NCBI GenBank assembly: GCA_019633425.1
Contig: WSUB01000051.1
Location: forward strand, 62,001-126,000
DNA length: 64,000 nucleotides
Direction of reading: 5' to 3'
Source of the DNA: Tulasnella sp. 424
Lineage: Eukaryota > Basidiomycota > Agaricomycetes > Cantharellales > Tulasnellaceae
Shown here: piece after piece, positions 1-9,067 of the stretch
Layout of the letters: each line of letters begins with the position of its first letter
Position numbering within the stretch: the stretch's first letter is position 1
Position numbers and translations under genes: made by a program
Notes under the pieces: model-generated
The model's input: only the letters and a program-made list of their open reading frames with translations
Databases searched by the model: none
Told to the model about the DNA's origin: nothing

Positions 1-534
1 AGGTCCCTTGACGGGCTCCGAGTCTAACCATTTGACAACAGTGTGCTGCGCAGAATGCGTTCTGAGATGGAGAAATTAGGAGACACGGCCCAGACTGCTC
101 CCTGAATCTGTTATATAGGGCGCTTTCATTCGTTGACAGAAACTGAAAATAGACGGGGCTTAGTGAGCATCGCCGAGAAAGCTCCGATTTCCTAATCGGA
201 CCGTGTGAACATACGGGAACAAAGGTCGCCGAGCGTTGCCGGAACCGAAGCAAGATTCAACGGAGAGCCAAGACGATAAAAGACATTTTTCATGCAAACC
301 TCATCCTGTATTCTTCTCCTTTTCAACCATACCAACCAGCGGCTTCGTTTCTCCGATCTCTAGTGATGACACAACCGAAATGACCGATACGCCATTTTAC
401 TCTCGAGAAGTTTTAAATTCCTGGAACAGCGTTGGGCGTTGATCAAAATCGGACCTCCACCTCTTCAATTTTCCCCCTCACCGCACGACTCTCCCAGTGG
501 CCGTCTAACCCGTTCAGACGCAAGGCCTACTGTC
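1..534. other. Upstream region of the MFS transporter
   Basis: No convincing coding sequence. A TATATA stretch lies at 112-117 on the plus strand, about 420 bases before the transporter ATG, so it is at best a distant promoter element. Bases 450-530 are C/T-rich, as is common just upstream of fungal start codons. Small open frames here have no recognisable homology. Confidence 0.5.
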
Positions 535-2424
535 ATGACTTCACGACCAAACGCAGCTCCAAACAACGTCGATCTCGAAAAGGGCAAGACGGGGCCAATG
601 GATCCCTTCCCTCGAGTGAACACCATTGAAACTCCACGGTCTGCTTCAGGCCTGGCCAACGCTGCAGATGACAGGACAATTGTCGACGATGACACGCAGG
701 ACGGAGTTGATGCACCTGGAGAGCCCAAGCTGAGCGAAAAAGTCGAACAGAGTCCATTTCTTGTTCGGTGGGACGGCCCTGACGATCCGGAGAACCCAAA
801 AGTAATGCCCCTTCGTTCCAAATTTTTCTTGCATTTTTTTCGAGCTACTTCTAACGCCATTTTACGTAGAATTGGTCGAGGCTCTATCGGTGGTTCTTGA
901 CGATGGCCTCGAGTCTTCTGGTTCTCAACGCCTCCTTCGCCTCGTCCGCTCCCACAGGGGTCCTGGATCAGCTCATCGAGCGTTTCAGCCTCAGCCGAAT
1001 CCTCGCAATCCTCACAATTTCTCTTTTCGTGGTCGGCTACTGTGTGGGGCCATTGTTCTGGGGACCTCTATCGGAACAGTACGGTCGGAGACCAGTTTTA
1101 CTTGCCGGCTTCTTCGGGTACACCGCGTTTCAAGTCGGTTGTGCGGTAGCTGAAACGAAGGAGCAAGTGCTCGTTTTCCGGTTTCTCGGAGGAACTTTTG
1201 CGGCCTCCCCGATGACGGTTGCTGGAGCTCTCCTGGCAGACCTCTGGGACGCGGATACTCGGGGCAAAGCGATGGCATTCTTCACATTGGCACCCTTTGC
1301 AGGACCCGCACTGGGCCCGATTGTAAGTGGTTACATCGACGTCGGCGGTGCCAGTTGGAGGTGGTTATTCGGAGTGTTGGCTATTTTCGCGGGGTTGTGT
1401 TTCTTCTTGATTCTGTTTGGAATCCCGGAGACCTACGGACCTGCCATTCAAACCGGGAAGGCTGCACGAAAGCGCAAAGAAACAAATGATAACCAATGGT
1501 TTTCAGAGTTGGAGGCTGAGGAAGTCGCGTTCTTCGCAAGACTCGAGCGAATTCTGGGGCGGCCTTTCAAGATCATGTTCCTCGAACCAATGCTGTTTTC
1601 AATTACTTTATACATGAGCGTGAGTGCGGGCTCGTGCGTGCGTTAAAATGGGCTTGGCTGAATTGAAGGCTTCTTTGTTTTCTTAATAGTTCGTCTACGG
1701 TTGCATGTACCTCCTCTTTGAAGCTTACCCCATCGTTTTCACAATCGGCCATCACTTGAATAATGGCGAGTCAGGTTTAATGTTCCTGCCGCTTTTCTTG
1801 GGAGCCACGGCAGGTAGCTTCACTGTAAGTTCCTTCTCATCATCGTATCCTTCGATCGCCTCTGATCCCCTTCCGGACTTCTAGTACATTTACTATTTTG
1901 CGCCGATGTACAAAGCCAAGATTCCCCAATACGCTCCAAAGATGGTACCTCCGGAAGCACGTCTCTTCCCTACCATGTATGCAGCACCACTTTTTGCGAT
2001 CAGCTTCTTCTGGTTTGGGTGGACAAGTTACCCGAGTATCAGCCTCTGGGCCCCGCTCATGGCCGGATTGGTCATGGGATTCAGCATCGTGCTCATCTTC
2101 GTGAGTGCTCCGAACGCCTGTAAATTTCAAAGGAAGCTAACCTGGCCCATCGCTGGTAAACCATAGTTGGGCCTGTTCAACTACCTCGTCGACGCGTATC
2201 TCATCGTTGCGGCCTCAGCTCTGGCTTCGAGTACCGTCGTTCGCAGCGCGTTCGGCGCTGGATTCCCTCTGTTCGCAACCGACATGTACGAGAAGCTAAA
2301 TCCAAGATGGGCTTCGACTCTTCTTGGGTTCATTTCATTACTAATGATCCCGATACCATTCGGACTCTATCGATTCGGTCCATGGATTCGGAGGACGAGT
2401 AAATACGCTCCTACGTTTGATTAG
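535..2424 (+). CDS. MFS transporter, DHA1 drug/polyamine-proton antiporter type
   Basis: Predicted plasma-membrane proton antiporter of the major facilitator superfamily, DHA1-like (relatives of yeast TPO1/FLR1). Five exons: 535-801, 870-1619, 1690-1824, 1885-2100, 2167-2424, giving 541 residues. The cytosolic N-terminus is hydrophilic and acidic. It is followed by the motif DPENPKNWS that precedes the first membrane helix in this group; the motif is rebuilt exactly across intron 1, which supports that splice. The loop after helix 2 carries GPLSEQYGRRP, the MFS signature. A hydrophilic central loop (about residues 280-310) separates two six-helix halves. The start was chosen at 535 because it is the last in-frame ATG before the conserved region; an in-frame ATG at 439 is less likely. 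The substrate cannot be told from sequence; polyamines, azoles or other toxins are all possible. Confidence 0.88.
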
Positions 2425-2786
2425 AGCTTGGGTGATGCTACATTCAAACCACGATTCTTTTATGTTCTTTACGACGGAAATGTTTCTCGTATATACTACT
2501 TTGTGGCCTCTCTTAAGTATTTAGGCTTGGGAGTGAGCGGCGTCAAGGTCAAAGGTTCAGATCCTGACTTGAAGCCGCATGGCTATGACATGGACCACAG
2601 GGGATATCATTAAGGTTGTATGATTTGTTGATATGCTGGGATTTTGGCTTCGCATCTTCTTCTCGTTCGATATCGTAGTATTTATTACCATGGTATCATA
2701 ATCTCGCTATCAAAACTAATTCATACGCGCACGTATGGTGCTGAGGAGCATAGGTGGCTCCGTGGTTGGAGTTGCTGAACTATCCT
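2425..2786. other. Intergenic region after the MFS gene
   Basis: Presumed 3' untranslated sequence of the transporter, followed by unremarkable DNA up to the left border of the duplicated segment near 2787. I see no gene. Confidence 0.5.
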
Positions 2787-2885
2787 GGTGTTCTATCACG
2801 CTCACACAGTCCGAGCTCCGTATTTGGCCTCTTCCGCTGGCTCAAAAATCCGTCCTTCTTCCCTACAAACCTTCACTTCTTCTCA

Positions 2886-4613
2886 ACGCCAAGCGCCTCA
2901 ACCGCCACCGAGAAAGATAGTACCGATAAGATCGTCGTTCGCTGCGGTCCTGTCCGTAGACTTTTGATCCGTCCTGACACTTATGGAGTGAGAATCCAGG
3001 AATAATTACTACGAATTTTCCTCTTTCAATTCACCTTTTCTTCATGTAGAGTGCCTTGAAACTCGTCTCAGAAGCCTTCCTTTTACCACAGAAAATGCCA
3101 CAAATAGCCTTTTCTGCAAAATTGGGCGGGTCAGGCGCGATGACCAGAGATGCACGTCAGGATGACTTTACGCCCATCTCGGAAAACAACTGGGCATGTT
3201 TGCGCGACCAAGTCAAGGTCTTACGCGTGGTAAAGGTAAACCAGCCCAACTTCGAGGAGCCCGCTGCGGCATCGGTGGAGCCCACGACCAAAACTGCCAC
3301 CGGTCATCGGACCATCAAGGTTGTTCATGGGTCCTACCATCAAACGTATGAAATCAAGGCTTCTTCACCTCTCCAAGACGTGTTTCGAACATTCTCTACT
3401 TCGGTTGCAATCCCTCTCGATGACCTCAAATTCTACTATGAGGCACAGGCTCTTGAGCCTTCGGACACACCTTCGTCTCTCAACCTCCCCCAGGCGACTA
3501 CACTGAGTGCCATGAGGTACTAGCTACGTTCAACATATTATGCGAGGGTCCAAAGTGGATTCCCGCTAGGGTGAAGCATAGTGCACCCATGGCTGAGGTC
3601 ATCGACCTTGCCGAATCCGGGCTTAGACCTTGTCCCGACGGTTTTATCCTCCTTAGCGACGAGGGTGTCTGGATTCGCCTAAATCACAGAGCTGGCGATA
3701 TTTCAGTACAAGCGGTGCAACGATCACCTGCCTTAGGAGACAAAGCGGAGGGAAACCAGTAATATACCTCTTTCCTCCTCAACCGCTTCAGGCTACAGTT
3801 CGGTTGTCTCTCCAACCAAGCTGGAAGTTTGACGCTCTCTATCCCATTGCACCTATTCAAAATAACCCACAGAATGGCTGGCAGGGCATAAAGTGGGAGG
3901 TCGACGCAACAGCGGAAGGAAACATACGTGACAAGGAGTCGGGAATGGAGGTTACCTATCTCTTTTGAGAAGCAAAGTAGGTGCTCGCCCAGCTTGTGAA
4001 TCTAGCCGTGACATCTTTTAATTCTTTTAGAACCGTACCAAAATTGAACCGGGCGGTGATGGTCGCATCAGAGGCGTTCATACCAGGCCAGACTAGTTAC
4101 CAGCCAGAGAACTCTGTGCTGCTCCCAGTCCAGCGGATCACCCAGTATCTCGACCGCACGCTTGCGCTTCTGGGACTACATACTTCTGCTAGAACGGACT
4201 TTGTAACGTGAGTTCAAACCACCAAACGGCAACTACTTGCTAGCTCACTTACGACTTATTTCCATCCTAGATACTGGCTACCCCGATTCCTTCAACACAA
4301 GCACATTGCACTGCGCTTCGTATCCCAGGAGGCCTACGAGAAAGCTGCACCTCTGGACATATAACCCAAGCCAGGCGTTATCACGAGAATTTTCATGCTC
4401 TTTCAAGGAGTCACAGTCGACGAAGTAACTGGATGGTCCGAAGCTGAGGCCCGCGCGACGGAAGATGCCGTGTTTTGGAAGAACGTCGTCGGAATCGACC
4501 CGGTTAAGCAGCAGGATGGTACGCTGTTCAGAGTTCTGGAGTGGGGCGGAATGGAAGTGTATGGTCAGAACCATCTTCCCGCCTTTTCGGAGGGCGGAAT
4601 CAATCTAGAATGA
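2886..4613 (+). pseudogene. Ubl-domain family pseudogene (copy of the 12911 gene)
   Basis: Collinear with the gene at 12911-14628 but carrying several disabling changes. The start ATG is ACG at 2886-2888. A tyrosine codon has become TAG (stop at 3521-3523). Frame is lost around 3690-3740, between the second Ubl domain and the conserved IYLFPP motif. A conserved tryptophan codon is TGA at about 3966, just before the intron near 3977. Intron positions are kept: about 2993-3049, 3977-4031 and 4208-4270. Remaining frames still read clearly as the family: a SUMO-like segment around residues 90-155, the IYLFPP domain, and a C-terminal part ending FSEGGINLE before the stop at 4611-4613. The number of independent lesions makes sequencing error an unlikely explanation. 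It may still be transcribed. Confidence 0.88.
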
Positions 4614-4921
4614 GTCTAGAGACGGGGATTGTTTCTTTAAAGTGGTTCATTTGTCCCTTCCACCCCGCTTCTGAGCGTCTTGGTCACGCTTCGTGCTTTA
4701 ATAATAATTCCGCAGGGCTGCGTTCCTGATCTTGTGCAGCCAGTCTACCGTTCCGACCACAAGCGTCCATGCCCAAACGCACCCACGGGCCTCTCTCGCC
4801 TTCAAGTATATCGCACACATTAGTACTAATCCTGACTGAGTCGCTTGAAGGGCCATCACTGAGGACGGGAAGTCCGGAATCTAGCACGATGCATAGGCGG
4901 AACCTTGTGGGTAGCGGAGAC

Positions 4922-5015
4922 TATAAGCGCCGTTTTTGCTGGCAAAAATCCAAGTCTTTCTACCGCCTCTTCACCTTCCACTCTTTTCACTTAGTTTCCT
5001 CGCTTTACTAACCAT
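4922..5015 (+). promoter_or_regulatory. Orphan copy of the sugar-transporter promoter and leader
   Basis: TATAAG at 4922-4927 and the pyrimidine-rich leader after it match the sequence upstream of the transporter at 15093 (there TATTAAG at 14973-14979). Here the homology ends at the ATG equivalent and no transporter follows; a TAG comes two codons later. It is a promoter without its gene, made by the duplication. Whether it drives anything is unknown. Confidence 0.7.
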
Positions 5016-5332
5016 GATGTAGCTTACTCGTCAGGGTCTATGGTTTGCGTTCACCTGGGGATTCCAACAAGACTGTACAGTATTCGTGACGGGACGTCGA
5101 CTCATAGGCCTGGTGTCCTCGTATCTCCCATTTTGGACTGCCTGGAAGTATTCTTTCCTTCCCAATCATCCAGGTCGCCTCTTTCGGTAGAGCAATCCTT
5201 TGCCTTCTTAATTTGTTTGCACGAGTATGGTGGCGCTCGGTGCACGTTTTCAAACTCCGCTTCGTTTATTTTCTACTACAACTGCTGTCTCATCACACCA
5301 CGACTCCGACGCCCTTCCCGAGTTTTACTACA

Positions 5333-6225
5333 ATGCCCGCCAACTCTACAGACTTGATGAAAGAGGATATGGACCGAGTCGTGATTCGACATGGACCTGT
5401 GAGGCGTCTGCTGCCTCGACCGAAGTCCTACGAGGTACCCCTAGTTTTTTTAACCGAAAGTCGCGACGGTCAACTGATCCAGGTCCTGCAGGATGCAACC
5501 AGGATTGCAAAGGAACAATTTTCGTGCAACGGTAATTTATCATTCAAGGCGCGGCTTAAACCAAGGGGGCAACAGTCCTTTGGCACGGATCAAAACGTGA
5601 CGAAAGCGAATTGGGCGGCTGTTGCTCCTCAAATCTCCATCCTGCTTATCGGCCAAGCTCCTGCGTTGGAAGTAAAAAAGAAAGCGACACCGTCCCTTGA
5701 CGCAATGCTCTCGAGGACCTATGTAAAAACCCCACCAGTGCCGTCAGCCAAATCGAGGCTGCTAGGCAAGCAAGGCGCGGAAACCAAGGTTTTCGTGGTA
5801 ATCCAGTATGGCAAGTCCACGAAGAAACGCTTCACCATCCGTCCTTCCAAGCCTCTCGAAAATATTTCAACGAGTTCGCAATAGCAGTTGGGGAGGATCG
5901 AGACGTGCTGCGCTTCTATTTCGTCGACCACAGGTTGAACGACACAACCACCGTGAATTCCTTCCTCCCTGGACTCAGCCGCAACGAAGCGGCCTTGATC
6001 ACCGCCGCGAAGGTCCTTCAAATTGCCATCAGGGGAGGAGGAGTGACGCAACACTTTGCTACAACGTCAAACAAGAGCCTTCGGATTCTAGAGAAGGGTT
6101 GGGCCCAGGCGCGCGGAGTCAATTGTGGTGAATTCGTGTTCCGGTACAAAGGACAGGCGCTTGCTCTTGACTTGAAGCCAGACGACTATGGTATGGACAC
6201 AGGCGATGTCATCGACGTTGTATGA
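5333..6225 (+). CDS. Ubl-domain family protein, short form, with one-base frameshift
   Basis: Member of the local ubiquitin-like family, about 278 residues if one missing base is allowed. Exon 1 (5333-5434) is exactly 102 nt, as in the relatives at 7483 and 12911, and ends with the conserved segment VIRHGPVRRLLPRPKSY. Intron 5435-5491 (57 nt) has no stop and keeps frame, so retention would be tolerated. Exon 2 carries NWAAVAPQISILL, then two SUMO/Rad60-SLD-like stretches; the last ends DTGDVIDVV, the usual end of such folds. At 5865-5867 a run of three T needs a fourth: as given, the frame hits TAG at 5882-5884, while the next frame continues cleanly to 6223-6225. It lacks the C-terminal IYLFPP domain of the long form. 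Function unknown. It may be a recent pseudogene or a sequencing error. Confidence 0.75.
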
Positions 6226-6521
6226 TTCGGAGAGTGGTTACAGTCTGGCAGTTTTTTCTTTCTCCATTTTTCTTGCCCTTTTGTATCAAAGTACTTATTG
6301 CTATTGTGTGATCTCTTCATCGTCGAAATCAATCATTTCGTACGTGGGTAATACTTGGGCAGATCGTTATGCCGGCACATCGCTCAGTCACAATTATTCA
6401 GAGGTGTAACTGTCGGGCAATCACGCGACCCGAACTCGGCTGTTTTGTTCTCTGCTTTTCCAACACATCCTCGACACGGAATTGCCATTGTTCCTCACCG
6501 ACCTTATCCTCTTTCTTCTCG
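6226..6521. other. Intergenic spacer in the Ubl cluster
   Basis: Presumed 3' flank of the preceding Ubl gene and 5' flank of the next family remnant. No gene seen. Confidence 0.4.
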
Positions 6522-6608
6522 ATGGCCAGCGGTTCATCTACCGCCGAAAAAGATAGCAACGACCGAATGCCGATCGTGACGGAACCGTGTGTTTACCAGC
6601 TTGCTTGA
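6522..6608 (+). pseudogene. Remnant of a Ubl-family first exon
   Basis: ATG at 6522 followed by MASGSSTAEKDSNDR, close to the N-terminus of the long Ubl form (MPSGLTTIEKDGNDK at 12911). The match fades after about 20 codons; the conserved GPxRRLL segment and the 5' splice site are gone, and the frame stops at 6606-6608. No further exons are visible downstream. It is a fragment of a fourth family copy within the cluster, almost certainly not functional. Confidence 0.65.
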
Positions 6609-7482
6609 TTTCCATGAACACAGGTTCATTACTGGAAGGAAAACAGCTGGACAGAGAGGCTAGATGGAGATATATACTGTATCGGGCAATCTAATTTATT
6701 GCTTTCGTGATTTTTAGCTCACGGTTGCCTTGCTTTCTTAACGTTTGGTGACTACTCATTCCTTCCTCCCCAAGAATCACCACGACCACAATATTCAGTT
6801 GATCCACCCTTCCTCGAGCTCTTGCTATTGAGTTAGGAATCCGTTGGGAATGAGCGAGGTTGTGCGACGAATGTCAAGTGGGCGAGTTTGCCTCGTCAAT
6901 CCCGCACGATATCCTTCCTCGTTCGCTCCTCTTAATGGACAGGCGTGGGTGCCTTCATTGCAACGGATCCAACACACCAAAGCCTCAACTCAGCCATGAG
7001 GCTAGCCAACAGGTTGCTTTCTAACGCTTGTGCCCAGATTGAAGGTCTGTAAAGGTTAATCGAGGTGTTCGAGTTTAGCGACATCGCGGTGAACTACGCG
7101 GTGGGATCCGCGCTTCCAAGCGGCTTTAGGACTAGTACTCGCTTGTCAATGCCACCAAGGTGAGTGGATGCTTGCTACGGTTCCAACGTGAAATCGAGAA
7201 AAACGGGTATTTCTCTTTCCGCCTCCTCCGGAAGCCATTTCTTAGTATTGTATCGTGCACCAGCCTTTTCCTGGATTTATCTTCGGGCGGTAACTTGGTC
7301 TATTGTAGTGGACTATCGTGTAAACACTTTGAGGACCGTAAAATCGGGAGCTCGGGTCTTCGGTTACGGTTGCGCGGTTTCAGACTCCGCTGTGGCTGCA
7401 ATTGGCCATGTCCTTCTTTTTCTACGCACACCATTGCCATTTCGTCACCATAAACCAACCTCTCCCTTCGAGTTTTGCCACC
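6609..7482. other. Gene-free spacer in the Ubl cluster
   Basis: No coding sequence recognised. The last 120 bases before 7483 resemble the leader upstream of the 5333 gene (CTTCCCGAGTTTT... versus CTCCCTTCGAGTTTT... just before the ATG), so they are probably the duplicated leader of the next Ubl copy. Confidence 0.45.
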
Positions 7483-8231
7483 ATGTCCACCAGATCTGTA
7501 GGCTGGACGAAAGAAGATTTGGATCTTATCGTGGTCCGTTATGGCCTGAAGCGACGTTTGTTGCCCCGGCCTAAATCCTTTAAGGTAACCGGCCTTTGCA
7601 TGAAACTCAGAACCGTAAACTAATTCAAGCCCTACAGGATGCCATCGGGACCGCAAGAGAGCACTTTTCGTTCAACGGTACTCTAGCATTTAATGCTTGG
7701 CTTAGACTCACGGGGCAGCAGACCTTTGACACGGATCAGCAAAGCGTGACAAAAACGAATTGGGCGACTGTCGCTCCTCGAATATCCATTCTGCTCATCA
7801 GTCGGGCTCCTTCCTCGCAAGTAAAAAAGAAGGCGAACGCGATTTCGATCCCCGAAATCAAGCCAAAGTAGTCCTCTAGAACCGCACCCAAGCCAAGGAA
7901 CCCAAAGTCTTCATCGTAATTCAGTACCACAAGACCTTGGAAAATCGCTTCATCATTCGTCCTAACAAACCTCTTGGGGCGATTTTCAACGAGTTCGCAA
8001 CGGTAATAGGGGAGGATCGAGATGTGCTGCGCTTCTACGTTAACAGCCAGAAGTTCAGGGACACGACCACAGTGAACTCCGTCCTCCCTGGACTCGACAG
8101 GAGCGGAGAAGGATTGATCACTGCTGCGAACGCCCTTAAATCGCCATCCGAGAGGATGAGCGACGACACACGTTGTAATGATGTCTAACAAGAGCTTTCA
8201 CAGTCTGGAGAAGGGTTGGGCTAACGTGCAG
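7483..8231 (+). pseudogene. Ubl-domain family pseudogene, short form, truncated
   Basis: Closest to the gene at 5333. Exon 1 (7483-7584, again 102 nt) reads well and ends VVRYGLKRRLLPRPKSFK. Intron 7585-7637 is followed by exon 2 with NWATVAPRISILLI. A stop at 7869-7871 interrupts it. The homologous frame resumes near 7900 (KVFIVIQY) and runs through the first SUMO-like domain to a stop at 8186-8188. A last recognisable block (LEKGWANVQG) ends at about 8231 where the paralogue continues; the second Ubl domain is missing. With a stop, a frameshift and a lost 3' end, it is best called a pseudogene. Confidence 0.8.
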
Positions 8232-9067
8232 GGTAAGTCACAGATCAAAACCACAACCAACGGCATCTGTATACGGGCGCTCTAAAGCCGCTGTAAATCC
8301 TCTGATGAATCAAGGCTCTGGAAGTAAATTATGAGCGATCTCCCTCTCGTTGGCATTGGGGTAGTCACGGTAGTGGTAGTCTCCCGGTGTCAGACTGATA
8401 ACAACTTTTGTGAGGGCGGTAGTTCGTTGTTATCCGGTAGTGGTAAGATCGCCCGGCATCACAAGTTAACACGGCAGGATTGGTACCCTTTTAACGACTA
8501 CAGTAATAGTAGTATAGACTCGAGATGGATACTTGAGGCGCCCCCAGACTCGCGATCGGCTTCGAGAGCCTGGATAGAGTCTTTCAATCCCAACGTGTGA
8601 CACGTGACAATTGCAACGGCTTGATCGCCATGACTACCCTCCAACGCAACGGTAAAATCCTTGCTCGAGCCCTGTCCTGCTCGCAGCCCGATTCGACCTG
8701 ACCGGAACTTCGACTACGAACTGTATGTTTTGGCATAGTAGTAAGGCGCCCGATCGTGCCGCACCTCATTGTCTGAGGTGTTTATCTGTCGCAATAAGAC
8801 CTCAAATGCGTCACCTAGGCTTGCAACGAAAATTCCAAAATCAAATCTGGAACGCGCGCAGGGCAACCAACCTCCCGCCCTTTGCCTCGAGGCGAACAGC
8901 GAGGTAGCGATGCTGTGAGCACTTGGGAATCTTTTTAGACTCCCTGATTCCCCACCTCTGCCTCCGTGAAACCTCCTCTTTCGCTTCCCCCTTTCCTCCA
9001 AACTCTGGGCACTCGTAGCCGAGCATCGACCCATAATACCACTAATTCCCTCTCCACTAATCACTTG
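8232..9067. other. Intergenic region upstream of the kinase-TPR gene
   Basis: No gene recognised. Bases 8935-9060 are strongly C/T-rich (for example CTTTCGCTTCCCCCTTTCC), which fits the leader or core promoter of the gene starting at 9068. Confidence 0.45.

Larger units (their letters stand above)
2787..5015. repeat. Left copy of a 2.3-kb direct segmental duplication
   Basis: This stretch matches 12807-15095 in the same orientation, in order and almost without interruption. It holds the whole Ubl gene (exons, three introns, 3' flank) and then the promoter and 5' leader of the transporter that in the right copy starts at 15093. Homology becomes visible near 2787 and stops within a few bases of the equivalent of the transporter ATG (left: ACCATGATGTAG; right: ACCATGTCCGCC). 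The left copy has diverged and its gene is dead. Confidence 0.9.
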
